From: Tichowtungia sp964398915
GTDB lineage: Bacteria; Verrucomicrobiota; Kiritimatiellia; Kiritimatiellales; Tichowtungiaceae
Assembly: GCA_964398915.1 (NCBI GenBank)
Contig: CAYNOR010000006.1
Location: 1-64,000 of the forward strand
Direction: 5' to 3'
DNA length: 64,000 nucleotides
Part shown: in pieces, positions 54,801-61,947 of the stretch
How positions within the stretch are numbered: position 1 is the first letter of the stretch
How the letters are laid out: every line of letters begins with the position of its first letter
Notes under the pieces: model-generated
Seen by the model: the letters and a program-made list of their open reading frames with translations, nothing else
The model's database searches: none
Told to the model about the DNA's origin: nothing
Program-made: the position numbers and the translations under genes

Positions 54801-54849
54801 AATTTCTGATTTGGTGAAGCCTTTCAAAAAGACACTGTACGGAATATAG
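51847..54849 (+). CDS. purL: Phosphoribosylformylglycinamidine synthase, PurS-PurL type
   Basis: The ATP-dependent synthetase of purine step 4, turning FGAR into FGAM with ammonia from PurQ. The 1000-residue chain has two PurS-like modules at the N-terminus (IGLKQGVPDARGRGVIG and IGFKPGVTDNVGRTARGAM), then the PurL core with QTWSEHCSHKVF, KVETHNSPSALDPFGG, RDGVHAGVIAGGNESG and TDNGAGGISC. The glutaminase is separate (purQ, 63138). AAAGGAATTCC precedes the ATG. The final codons look less GC-biased at third positions than the body, and a second copy of the C-terminus lies at 55840. Confidence 0.95.
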   Translation: MIYRIEIGLKQGVPDARGRGVIGRAKSALGMKIKGCQTRDVYKVDANIKRAEAKAVQLGFADAVVARSALGRLKAPGSFDWMLEIGFKPGVTDNVGRTARGAMADILGRELAWEEQVYTLIQYFLKGDLTREDVLHLGKDLLANTLIQTIQVFSKEEWLAAEPDMTAPIFDDHQEVKVNVIELPDNDAALMKISSDGILSLSLEEMRVIRNHYLSDAVKAHRAELGMPVWPTDVELECIAQTWSEHCSHKVFAGTIEYKDEETGKEEIINSLYKTYVKASTKKVAEKIDWLVSVFTDNAGVIKFNEDLHLVYKVETHNSPSALDPFGGSMTGIVGVNRDPMGTGMGAQLVSNVWGYCLGSPFYDKEIPAGLMHPRRIRDGVHAGVIAGGNESGIPWSRGFECFDERYLGKPLVYCGTMGTLPVNVGGRPSERKEVQVGDWTVMCGGRIGKDGIHGATFSSEELRTESPAQAVQIGDPLTQRKLYEFLMEARDLGLFRCITDNGAGGISCSFGEMGKYSGGCECELKDAPLKYEGLQPWEILVSEAQERMTLAVQPECRSAFEALAKKRDVEVSFMGTYNDSGYFTVKYEGKVVASLDMDFLYETGCPKLHMKGVWKKPEVPAPEKAKGGNRTKSLRQMMGRLNICSREYKSRIYDGEVKGLSVVKPFVGVNADVPSDATVMRIEYNKDRGAILAEGINPWFSDIDTYHMTASVIDESIRRVISVGGRLDRIAILDNFCWPDPVQSPKTPDGEYKMAQLVRSNKALYDYTIAFGTPAVSGKDSCKNDSTRGGKKISIPPTLLISSIGQIDDVKKAVTMPLKETGSLIYMVGVTKNELGASEWNRMLAEEQGNPWNYGGDVPTVDAASALAIYRAMNKAQDEGILLSSHTPSKGGLAIGFALICMGGGLGAEIDLAKVPTPGKRKLKDDSILFSESNSRFIVSVKPENAAKFEALFSGLPVAQIGTVTADKKLVVKGVKGATRINTAISDLVKPFKKTLYGI

Positions 54850-54888
54850 GTCGAATAGGGCTTATTTGATCTATTGAAAGAAGTTCGC

Positions 54889-55449
54889 ATGCACGGCAAA
54901 GACGATTTAATTAAGGCGCACGGCGGCTACCGTGATCTGAAGTCGTTTCAGATGTCTGAAATCGTGTTTGATGGGACCGTGAAGTTTTGCGAGCGCTTCG
55001 TGGATCGTTTTTCCCGCACAACGGATCAGATGATTCAGGCCGCCCGATCCGGCAGGCAGAACATCGCCGAAGGATCGCAGGTCTCCGGAACCTCCAAGAA
55101 AACTGAACTGAAGCTGGTCAGTGTGGCTCGCGGCAGTTTGGAAGAACTTCTGCTCGACTACGAAGATTTTCTGCGCCAGCGCGAGCTGAAGAAATGGGAG
55201 AAAGATTCCAAAGAAGCGTTGTTCGTGCGCAAACTTGGCAAGCAGGAGGATAGGTCTTATAGGACTTATAAGACCTATCTCGAGACCCGCCCGGCCGAAG
55301 TTTGTGCGAACATCCTGATCTGCCTGATTTATCAGGCCAATTATCTGCTCGACCAGCAGCTCAAAGCGCTTGAGACGGATTTTCTCGAAGAAGGCGGCTT
55401 CACTGAACGCCTTTACAACTCCCGTCGCCGCAAGAGGGGAGATGGATGA
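54889..55449 (+). CDS. Four-helix bundle suffix-domain protein
   Basis: A 186-residue helical protein of the four-helix bundle family related to the S23 rRNA-insert proteins: YRDLKSFQMSEIVFDGTVKF, RTTDQMIQAARSGRQNIAEG and a C-terminal ICLIYQANYLLDQQLKALE. Function of the family is unknown. It starts 39 nt after purL and is followed by two small overlapping genes. All three lie between purL and a displaced purL C-terminus, so they look like an inserted cassette. Confidence 0.85.
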   Translation: MHGKDDLIKAHGGYRDLKSFQMSEIVFDGTVKFCERFVDRFSRTTDQMIQAARSGRQNIAEGSQVSGTSKKTELKLVSVARGSLEELLLDYEDFLRQRELKKWEKDSKEALFVRKLGKQEDRSYRTYKTYLETRPAEVCANILICLIYQANYLLDQQLKALETDFLEEGGFTERLYNSRRRKRGDG

Positions 55450-55673
55450 ATACTCAGGCACAAGCTGAAGATATTTGGCAGTACGGCACCTACGAAGGTG
55501 AGGAGAAGCTTCGTATGCAGCAGGAGCGAAAACTTTCGCTCGCACAAAAGCTGGATTTGCTGGATGAAATGATCGACTTCGCCACGAGCACCCACGGCAC
55601 CCAAATGCTGGTTCGTGAGGATTCTCCCGGTTACGGTACCTTTGCCAAAAAAACAAAATCGGATGATTCGTGA
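55446..55673 (+). CDS. Small hypothetical protein in the purL-adjacent cassette
   Basis: A 75-residue hydrophilic protein (KLRMQQERKLSLAQKLDLLD, EMIDFATSTHGTQM). Its ATG overlaps the preceding stop by 4 nt (ATGA) and its stop shares one base with the next ATG (TGATG). The tight overlaps and the size of the pair recall toxin-antitoxin modules, but no such family was recognised. Confidence 0.6.
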   Translation: MNTQAQAEDIWQYGTYEGEEKLRMQQERKLSLAQKLDLLDEMIDFATSTHGTQMLVREDSPGYGTFAKKTKSDDS

Positions 55674-55909
55674 TGAATAAGGACGTACTCAAGATTCTAA
55701 AGCAGGCCTCGCCGGAAGATTTCGACGGACATACGGCGTTTGCGAGAATGACACCCGATCAGCGTCTAACATGGCTTGAAGAAGCCAATGCCGCCTATTT
55801 CGAGCTACACGGACGCGCCGTGCCGGAACTTCGCGTAAAATTGACACCGACCTCGACTCGCTCCGCAAACCGTTCAAGAAAACGCTCTATGGGATATAGA
55901 TCTTTTTGA
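55673..55909 (+). CDS. Small hypothetical protein ending over the displaced purL tail
   Basis: A 78-residue frame starting MNKDVLKILKQASPEDFDGH, followed by RMTPDQRLTWLEEANAAYFE. This part looks genuine. From about residue 50 on, the frame reads the displaced purL tail out of phase (LTPTSTRSANRSRKRSMGYR), so the original gene was probably truncated at insertion and now ends by chance. Function unknown. Confidence 0.55.
   Translation: MNKDVLKILKQASPEDFDGHTAFARMTPDQRLTWLEEANAAYFELHGRAVPELRVKLTPTSTRSANRSRKRSMGYRSF
55840..55899 (+). pseudogene. Displaced purL C-terminal end
   Basis: In the frame starting at 55840, translation gives IDTDLDSLRKPFKKTLYGI and stop. The true PurL ends INTAISDLVKPFKKTLYGI and stop. 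The two share KPFKKTLYGI but use different synonymous codons, so this is not a recent copy. Similarity may extend a few codons upstream (GTSRK versus GATR). A 0.9-kb cassette separates the two ends. Confidence 0.85.
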
Positions 55910-55975
55910 AGGTTATCGGAGAAGTTATTTGTCTGCTATGAAACACGCCGAAAACACAGAACCAAAAATTAATAC

Positions 55976-56224
55976 CTAAATCATATCGAGTGCCATTCGC
56001 CGTGTCTCTCTGGCATCGGAGTCGCCAGAAGTTGCAAGTTTATCTACGATGTATGCGAGAGCTTCGGTATAACCGTATTCGCCGAGCTTTTTCAGTGCGG
56101 CACGTCTGGTTTCGCGCGCATCAGAATCGCCGCTTGTCGCGTACTTCATAACAATTCGAAGAAGTTCTGCACATCTGGTGTCTGCTTCGATCCCGCCAAA
56201 TTCGACTAACGTGATTCTGGGCAT
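55976..56224 (-). CDS. Small protein with two internal repeats (HEAT-like)
   Basis: An 82-residue helical protein in which ATSGDSDARETRRAAL occurs twice, 34 residues apart (second copy ends MAL). The repeat suggests a tiny HEAT-like fold that binds a partner. GGAGAG precedes the ATG at 56224. It lies 41 bp from the PEP-CTERM gene on the same strand. Function unknown. Confidence 0.6.
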   Translation of the reverse strand: MPRITLVEFGGIEADTRCAELLRIVMKYATSGDSDARETRRAALKKLGEYGYTEALAYIVDKLATSGDSDARETRRMALDMI

Positions 56225-56265
56225 GAAACTCTCCATTCTTGTTTCAAAACCGGTGCAGATTAGGA

Positions 56266-56889
56266 CTATCTTCGCTTGGAATTCCGCATGACTTTTCTGC
56301 CTGCCAAGAGCACACCTGCACCTGAAGCCAAAAGTCCAATAGTCATGGGTTCGGGAATTGCCACTGGCACATTAATTTGGGCGATTTGGGTTGCTCCTGA
56401 GTTAGCAAAACCTTGAATTCCAACCTGCTCTTGACCAATTATTCGATCTGCATCAATCAAAGCACGGAAATAGTGGAGATCATTTCCTCTGATGGGCTCG
56501 TTTCCAGGTAGATTAGCCACCCAAGAATAGTTGCCATTATCTTCGCCGGAACTCCACTTTGTAAAACTAGGAAGATCAAAATTATTGTCATAATTGTTAT
56601 TACTGAAACCATACATTCCTCTTTGTGCTAAATCTGCACCAATAGTTACTTTCCATAAGGCATCTTCCGTATAATCACCTGCTGGAGGGTCTTGGTTTCT
56701 TATTCGCCATTCATACATCAGCTGAATTCCTTCCCGGGCCGTATCCATGTCTTGAGAGTCGTAAACCGTTGTTTGGATGTAATCAAGATTAAGAACTTTG
56801 TCCGCCCGCACCTTCATAGGCACCAAAGCGGCGAGCGCTAGCGCAACCAAAACATTTGAGAACATAAACGCGCGAATTGTCTTGTTCAT
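56266..56889 (-). CDS. PEP-CTERM sorted exported protein
   Basis: A 207-residue exported protein: signal peptide (MNKTIRAFMFSNVLVALALA), a secreted body rich in Asn/Asp, and a C-terminal PEP-CTERM signal (VAIPEPMTIGLLASGAG, a hydrophobic helix, then RKVMRNSKRR). Such tails are recognised by exosortase, which moves the protein to the surface or extracellular matrix. GAGGGGCG stands before the ATG at 56889. No exosortase is nearby. The body shows no known enzyme motif. Confidence 0.88.
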   Translation of the reverse strand: MNKTIRAFMFSNVLVALALAALVPMKVRADKVLNLDYIQTTVYDSQDMDTAREGIQLMYEWRIRNQDPPAGDYTEDALWKVTIGADLAQRGMYGFSNNNYDNNFDLPSFTKWSSGEDNGNYSWVANLPGNEPIRGNDLHYFRALIDADRIIGQEQVGIQGFANSGATQIAQINVPVAIPEPMTIGLLASGAGVLLAGRKVMRNSKRR

Positions 56890-57072
56890 AAACGCCCCTC
56901 TTTTCTGTTTGCGCAGACGGTAATCACATCTTTTCATCCGGTCAAGTTCAGATCGAGTCAGCACGCATGTTCGTCAATAATCACTCTGGTATTTAAGAGT
57001 TTACATCCGTTATGTCGGCTGTTATAGCGACGTGGTCTATTGAGCCAAACCTTTGTTTGAAAGGGCTGCTTT

Positions 57073-58098
57073 ATGGCGACAGAACATTCGTACGACTATA
57101 TCGTTACTCCTTATCCAGAGTATTGGGCGAAGAAGCTACATGTCGCCTATCCTATTTTATGGGGGCTTTTTTCCGGAGCTTTGTTTTGTCTGCAACTCGG
57201 AACGCTTTTACTTGCCGGTGAAAGAGAGCGTCTGATTTGCAGCTCAGTTTGGCCGTATGTCGCACTCAGCCTGCTTCCTGCAATCCTGGCGATCACCATA
57301 GTCCGGTTTTCAAAAATTCTGGAAGATTTCTCTCCATCTCTTATGTCCTTTGTGACTTGGCCAAAAGAGAAAGCACTCGACTGGTACTCCGGGCAGGTTC
57401 GTAAGATTTTCGATACGCGTCGCATGTGCATCGTCGGCCTTTGTTTCATTTGCAGCCTTCTTTATGTGACGCTTAACAGCCCCGTTCTGCCCTCCGCCAC
57501 TGCGCCACGAATTGTTTTTCTGATCATCATGCTGGCGATTCAGTTTTTTGGCGGCGGAATGCTTTATGTGATGTGGCACATAGCCCGGATGATCCGGGAG
57601 CTCGGACAAATTGATGCGATTAAGATTTCAGTGTACCAGCACCCCATGTCCAGTGTGAAAGCGGTGGGGGTGTTGATGGCTAAAGTGGCATTCACCATCG
57701 TGCTGATTTATCTATTTGGCATTTCGTACAGCATGTTCTGCACGCCGACCAAAGCTGTTTTGGCCACGAACTTTATATTCGGCCTGATCGTCTTGTTCTT
57801 TTTTATTTTTCCGCAGATGGAGATTCACCGATTGATGGTCAAAGTAAAGCATCAGCGCTTGATACAGTTTTCCGGTCATTTGGAAAACGCCTTGCAACAG
57901 GTTGCAGAGAATCCATCAGGGGAAGCTGCCCAGCATGTCAAGGAGCTGTTTGATATCCAGAATTCTCTCAATGAAATGGGTGAGTGGCCGTTTAACACCA
58001 AAATGTTTATGACCATTTTTACTGGGATAGCCGTTCCCCTACTGGCGGTTCTTCTCCAGATCGCCTGTCAGTGGATAGAAAAGGTGGTTTCGCCTTAA
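57073..58098 (+). CDS. Six-helix membrane protein of unknown function
   Basis: A 341-residue membrane protein with about six helices: about 26-48, 60-78, 118-135, 145-175, 205-225 and 232-250, plus one at the C-terminus (MTIFTGIAVPLLAVLLQIAC). The segment between 250 and 320 is cytoplasmic and helical. No family was recognised. AAAGGG stands near the ATG. It precedes a histidine phosphatase gene by 21 nt and a phosphoribosyltransferase gene, suggesting a three-gene unit. Confidence 0.75.
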   Translation: MATEHSYDYIVTPYPEYWAKKLHVAYPILWGLFSGALFCLQLGTLLLAGERERLICSSVWPYVALSLLPAILAITIVRFSKILEDFSPSLMSFVTWPKEKALDWYSGQVRKIFDTRRMCIVGLCFICSLLYVTLNSPVLPSATAPRIVFLIIMLAIQFFGGGMLYVMWHIARMIRELGQIDAIKISVYQHPMSSVKAVGVLMAKVAFTIVLIYLFGISYSMFCTPTKAVLATNFIFGLIVLFFFIFPQMEIHRLMVKVKHQRLIQFSGHLENALQQVAENPSGEAAQHVKELFDIQNSLNEMGEWPFNTKMFMTIFTGIAVPLLAVLLQIACQWIEKVVSP

Positions 58099-58119
58099 AA
58101 TCGTGGCGGGGGATATCAC

Positions 58120-58737
58120 ATGGTACGTCGTTGCACACACATCTATCTGATTCGTCACGGCGAAAGCATCCACAATGCGGACAGGAATAGATTTTCGGGA
58201 GTAACGGATATCCCCCTCTCCGAGAATGGAAAGAGGCAGTGTGCAGAAATGGCAACCTCACCTCTTTGGAGTGATATCGACAGCATATGGAGCAGTCCTC
58301 TCGAACGGGCTATCGACAGTGCCAAGCTTATTTTCCCGGACAGACAGGATTGCATAGAAACAGTTCCCAGCCTGATTGAATTTGATTACGGCAAATATGA
58401 AGGTAAATTGCCTGCCGAGTTGCCTTCGGACGACCCTGTAACTGTTCAGTGGGAATCGGATCCGACTCATCTCGCTTTTCCCGGCGGCGGTAACATCTCT
58501 GAACATGCTGACAGGGTGTGCGACGATTTGTTGAGATTGCTTGACCGTGCCGGCGACAGCAAGATAGCTGCCGTTTCCCACCGCACTACAATCCGGCTGT
58601 TGATCGCCAAAATCATGCATATTCCTCTACGATATTTCCGCGACATTCCTTGCGAGAATTGTAGCGTTACCGCGCTGACCTATTGCGACCGAAAATTGTC
58701 TCTCAAGAATCTGAATCTTAAACTGAGGTGTATATGA
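58120..58737 (+). CDS. Histidine phosphatase (phosphoglycerate mutase-like) protein
   Basis: A 205-residue histidine phosphatase with the nucleophile motif LIRHGES at 9-15, WSSPLERAIDSAKLIF, and the second catalytic histidine in AVSHRTTIRLLIA. It would dephosphorylate a small phosphate ester. The stop overlaps the phosphoribosyltransferase ATG (ATGA), so the two products are made together and may act on the same nucleotide or sugar phosphate. Confidence 0.85.
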   Translation: MVRRCTHIYLIRHGESIHNADRNRFSGVTDIPLSENGKRQCAEMATSPLWSDIDSIWSSPLERAIDSAKLIFPDRQDCIETVPSLIEFDYGKYEGKLPAELPSDDPVTVQWESDPTHLAFPGGGNISEHADRVCDDLLRLLDRAGDSKIAAVSHRTTIRLLIAKIMHIPLRYFRDIPCENCSVTALTYCDRKLSLKNLNLKLRCI

Positions 58738-59339
58738 GTCTGGCATCTGTTCTTAACTGGGCGGGTTATATTTTTGCAGTCATAGGCCTTCTTGCGACGG
58801 TTTACAAATCTGTGACCGCTTGGCTAAGTTTAAAGACATTCAATTGGAAAGAATTCGACCGGATTGCCAAGCGGGTGATTGCAAAAATAGCTGCGGATAA
58901 ATTTTATCCGGACGTAATCGTGACGATTGGGCGAGGCGGCGCGATTCTCGGAGCCGTTTTGTCGGGAAATCTTCCCGATGTGGGGCATCCGCTAAAAACG
59001 AAAAAGCGAAACATTCCGATTCTTGGAACGGACAGGCTTTACAAATGGGAAGATGGAAATCGTATCGAAATTCCGAATGAGATGGTGAGCTTTTTTCCAC
59101 TTAGAGGGAAGAAAGTGTTAATTGTTGCCGCTGATGTTTTGTCTGGCGGCACAATGGAGTTTTTTGCAGAGCAAATCAGCGTGATTCAGCCCGCCGTGTT
59201 AAGGACGGCATGTCTGGTTAAAGGAATCACTTCAACTTTTGTTCCGAATTATTACGGCAAGGAAATTCCTGCCGATTTCAAGATGCCGTGGATGTACAAG
59301 GGATTTGGATACAGTCGGGATTCTCGGAAACCAAACTAA
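58734..59339 (+). CDS. Membrane-anchored phosphoribosyltransferase-like protein
   Basis: A 201-residue protein with an N-terminal membrane helix (about 7-28) and a PRTase domain (VIVTIGRGGAILGAVL, then VLIVAADVLSGGTMEFF). The PRPP loop normally reads D-D-V-x-x-T/S-G-G-T; here the first Asp is Ala, so PRPP binding may be weakened. GAGGTG supports the ATG at 58734. Membrane anchoring is unusual for PRTases and fits with the membrane protein encoded two genes upstream. Confidence 0.75.
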   Translation: MSLASVLNWAGYIFAVIGLLATVYKSVTAWLSLKTFNWKEFDRIAKRVIAKIAADKFYPDVIVTIGRGGAILGAVLSGNLPDVGHPLKTKKRNIPILGTDRLYKWEDGNRIEIPNEMVSFFPLRGKKVLIVAADVLSGGTMEFFAEQISVIQPAVLRTACLVKGITSTFVPNYYGKEIPADFKMPWMYKGFGYSRDSRKPN

Positions 59340-59382
59340 CAATTTTTCTTAATAGTTGACGGAATTCCTGTAGTTTCCCCGA

Positions 59383-61146
59383 ATGCTAATAATTATCCAA
59401 CACAGTGACGGCTGGCTTCGATTTGAGAAGCCGGTCGAAGTGCTGACGGCGCGCGCATCGGATGAAGTTTTCCAATGTCTGGAAAAAATTGAAGCCAGCG
59501 GTTTGTGGGCCGCCGGATTTATTTCCTACGAAGCCGCCGGCGCGTTTGATTCCGTATTGAAAACGCGCGCGACGGGTAATCTGCCGCTTCTGCAGTTCGG
59601 GCTTTTTAAAAATGTGGAAACCCACCCCGGCCTGCGGCCACCCCTCCATGGGAGGGGATTGTATCAACTCGGCGAATGGACGCCGTCGGTGACGCGCGGA
59701 GAATATTCCGAAGCAATTGCGAAAATCAAAGAGCACATTGCGGCGGGCGACACGTATCAGGTGAATTACACCTTCCGGCTGAATGCCGATTTTTCCGGTT
59801 CGCCGTTCGACTTTTTTTGCGATTTGGCCGTCGCCCAGCAGGGCAGTTATGCCGCCTTTATAGAAACCAATGAGTTCGCTATCTGTTCGGCTTCGCCGGA
59901 ACTTTTTTTCGAACTCAAAGACGGCGTGATTACATCGCGTCCGATGAAAGGCACCCTGCCGCGCGCGTTGACGGCGGAGGCGGATCGCGCCGCCGCTGAA
60001 GCACTGAAGAATTCGGCGAAAGATCGTGCGGAAAATATTATGATCGTCGATATGATCCGCAACGATATCGGGCGCATTGCTGAGGCGGGAAGTGTCGAAA
60101 CGCTCAGCCGGTTCGATGTCGAAAAATATCCGACTGTCTGGCAGTTGACTTCGACGGTGCGAGGAAATGTAGACGCGACGCCCTCGTCGCGTTTCCCATC
60201 TGGAATAAAACGCGACGAGGGCGTCGCGTCTACGTTGAGACCTCTGTTTACGGCGTTATTTCCCTGCGCATCGATTACCGGCGCGCCGAAGGCGAAGACG
60301 ATGGAGATTATCCAAGGTTTGGAGAAGTCGCCGCGCGGCGTTTATACCGGAGCGATTGGTTTTATTGCGCCGGACGGTTCAGCTCAGTTCAATGTTGCGA
60401 TCCGGACAGCCGTGGTGGATCGGAGTGCTGGAGTGGTGGAGTACGGGATTGGCGGGGGGATTGTTTGGGACTCTGATCCGGATCAGGAATATCAGGAAGC
60501 CATGTCCAAAGCGGCGATCCTGACGAAAAAGATGCCGCAGTTTCAGTTGCTGGAAACGATGCTTTGGGAGGATGGAGAAATCTTTCTGCTGGAGCGCCAC
60601 CTGAAACGGCTGGCGGAGTCGGCGGAGTATTTTGACGTCAAAATCGATCTGAATGAAATCCGCGACCATCTGCGCCATCTGCGGTTTGAATATCCAACAC
60701 GAATCCGGCTGTTGTTGAGCCGGGACGGGCAATTTAAGGTGGAAGCGGCATCCTGCTGCTGGACTCAGCGGCAGGATGCCGCTTCCACACTGGCGCTTGC
60801 GAAGCGTCCGGTCGATTCCGGGGATGTTTTCCTTTATCACAAGACGACGAACCGCTCGGTTTATGAAAAAGCGAAGGCGGACTTTCCGGAGGCCGACGAC
60901 GTATTGCTGTTTAATGAGCGCGGCGAGGTGACGGAGAGCTGTATGGCCAACATCGTGGTCGAGCTGGACGGGCGCAAGGTGACGCCGCCGGTCTCCTGCG
61001 GGCTGCTTGCGGGAACGTTCCGCGACGAACTGCTCGCAAAGGGCGAGATTGAGGAGCGGGCCATTACACTGGATGATTTAATGCGTGCCGACTCCGTCTG
61101 GTTGATCAATTCGGTGCGGCGATGGCAAGTCGCCAGCCTGCTCTAA
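59383..61146 (+). CDS. pabB: Aminodeoxychorismate synthase-lyase fusion (PabB-PabC)
   Basis: A 587-residue fusion for p-aminobenzoate synthesis (folate). Residues 1-390 are PabB: GDTYQVNYTFRL, ICSASPELFFEL, RPMKGTLPR, ASITGAPKAKTMEII and YGIGGGIVWDSDPDQEYQEA. Residues 400-587 are PabC-like aminodeoxychorismate lyase with PLP lysine in YHKTTNR, and VTESCMANIVVELDG. Three palindromic repeats are read through in frame, at 59641-59657, 60169-60233 and 60739-60788, each adding residues in variable loops. The SD is not obvious. The 3' end is duplicated at 62953-63141. No pabA is nearby. Confidence 0.92.
   Translation: MLIIIQHSDGWLRFEKPVEVLTARASDEVFQCLEKIEASGLWAAGFISYEAAGAFDSVLKTRATGNLPLLQFGLFKNVETHPGLRPPLHGRGLYQLGEWTPSVTRGEYSEAIAKIKEHIAAGDTYQVNYTFRLNADFSGSPFDFFCDLAVAQQGSYAAFIETNEFAICSASPELFFELKDGVITSRPMKGTLPRALTAEADRAAAEALKNSAKDRAENIMIVDMIRNDIGRIAEAGSVETLSRFDVEKYPTVWQLTSTVRGNVDATPSSRFPSGIKRDEGVASTLRPLFTALFPCASITGAPKAKTMEIIQGLEKSPRGVYTGAIGFIAPDGSAQFNVAIRTAVVDRSAGVVEYGIGGGIVWDSDPDQEYQEAMSKAAILTKKMPQFQLLETMLWEDGEIFLLERHLKRLAESAEYFDVKIDLNEIRDHLRHLRFEYPTRIRLLLSRDGQFKVEAASCCWTQRQDAASTLALAKRPVDSGDVFLYHKTTNRSVYEKAKADFPEADDVLLFNERGEVTESCMANIVVELDGRKVTPPVSCGLLAGTFRDELLAKGEIEERAITLDDLMRADSVWLINSVRRWQVASLL
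59641..59657. repeat. Small palindrome inside pabBC
   Basis: CCCCTCC and GGAGGGG flank ATG. The surrounding codons read THPGLRPPLHGRGLYQLG, which is out of character for the family and resembles translated intergenic repeat DNA. Confidence 0.7.
60169..60233. repeat. 26-bp-arm inverted repeat inserted in pabBC
   Basis: Arms 60169-60194 and 60208-60233 are perfect reverse complements (GTAGACGCGACGCCCTCGTC at the outer left end), with a 13-nt centre. The frame stays open and yields NVDATPSSRFPSGIKRDEGV, inserted between VRG and LRPLF, where PabB proteins are variable. A half copy occurs in non-coding DNA at 48940. Confidence 0.95.
60739..60788. repeat. 18-bp-arm inverted repeat inserted in pabBC
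   Basis: GTGGAAGCGGCATCCTGC at 60739-60756 is a perfect reverse complement of 60771-60788. After one mismatch, GCTG/CAGC extends the stem. It is read through as VEAASCCWTQRQDAAST within the lyase half. The sequence type is similar to other GGAAGC-rich palindromes, such as the one at 22334. Confidence 0.95.
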
Positions 61147-61184
61147 CCGGTTGTTCCATCAGGATGGTCGTTGTTAGCGTTGTT

Positions 61185-61213
61185 TTGACAGTCGTTCGCG
61201 CGGCGTTTAGCAT
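61185..61213 (+). promoter_or_regulatory. Candidate sigma-70-type promoter
   Basis: A consensus TTGACA at 61185-61190, a 17-bp spacer, and TAGCAT at 61208-61213. It lies just after pabBC, about 33 bp before the start of the secreted-protein gene, and so would drive the two inserted genes independently. Confidence 0.6.
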
Positions 61214-61245
61214 GCTGGCATTTCATGCTAAAGGATTGGAGATTT

Positions 61246-61914
61246 ATGAAGGCATTTCAAATCGGGTTGATGGTTCTTCTGTTCGCAGGGATCGTTTGCG
61301 GCCAGCCGCTGGAGATCACTGCTTATGATCCGGTGAGCGGGGAGGTGAAAATCAAAGACGGGTCGGGGAGTGCCACCCGGCTGTTCGACACATTCAGTGC
61401 GGAAGAACAACAGCAAATTACCGAATGGCTGGCGGATAAGGAGTTTAGAAAATTAAAAATAACGATCCAAAAAGAAAGCAAGAAGGAATATAAAGAAGAA
61501 TCTTTCTTCACGTCCGGCAGTATTAAGAAGGTGTCATATAGTATAACGGTGAAAAATCCTGCACAGATCGAATTCAAGGATCTCGAGCTGGTCTGCCGCA
61601 TATTTTGTGAAACGAAAGGAGGGAAAGTGGATCGACCATGGGGCGTGGAGGACAAAAAAAAATTCACAATTGCACCCGGTGAAACCCAGCGGTTTGAGCA
61701 GTCTGTGGGGATTCGTGACCAAAAAACTGAATTTGAATCTTACCGCGACTCCTCATGGAATTCCGCAGTGGTTTCTCCGGAGGATATAATCATAAAGGAT
61801 AAGCTTCTGGGTTTGTACTTGTGCATCAGTAAAAAAGGTCGGAATGGGAAGGTCATGAAACTGGAGCAGGAAGCGGGCCATATCCCCGATGAGAAAAAAT
61901 GGTCGCAGTATTGA
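61246..61914 (+). CDS. Secreted hypothetical protein upstream of SUMF1-like gene
   Basis: A 222-residue exported protein: signal peptide MKAFQIGLMVLLFAGIVC, then a short region LEITAYDPVSGEVKIKDGSG and a charged body. The middle (KKVSYSITVKNPAQIEFKDL) looks like an immunoglobulin-like beta domain with a predicted DUF-type fold. GGAG stands before the ATG. It precedes the SUMF1-like gene by 33 nt or less; pairs of this kind are frequent in PVC genomes. Function unknown. Confidence 0.7.
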   Translation: MKAFQIGLMVLLFAGIVCGQPLEITAYDPVSGEVKIKDGSGSATRLFDTFSAEEQQQITEWLADKEFRKLKITIQKESKKEYKEESFFTSGSIKKVSYSITVKNPAQIEFKDLELVCRIFCETKGGKVDRPWGVEDKKKFTIAPGETQRFEQSVGIRDQKTEFESYRDSSWNSAVVSPEDIIIKDKLLGLYLCISKKGRNGKVMKLEQEAGHIPDEKKWSQY

Positions 61915-61947
61915 CCTTTGGTTCAGCCAAAAACAACGACTTCCCGC

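Noticed and set aside
55446..55909. Toxin-antitoxin pair
   Set aside because: Size and overlap fit, but neither protein shows a toxin or antitoxin motif, and the second is read into the displaced purL tail, so its real end is lost.
58734..59339. Standard purine phosphoribosyltransferase linked to nearby purL/purQ
   Set aside because: The membrane anchor, altered PRPP loop and coupling to a histidine phosphatase do not fit a salvage enzyme; proximity to purine genes seems incidental.
60310..60324. Additional TTCCAANNNTTGGAA-like site in pabBC (ATCCAAGGTTTGGAG)
   Set aside because: The codons encode a conserved PabB segment (EIIQGLEKS), so the resemblance can be due to protein conservation.
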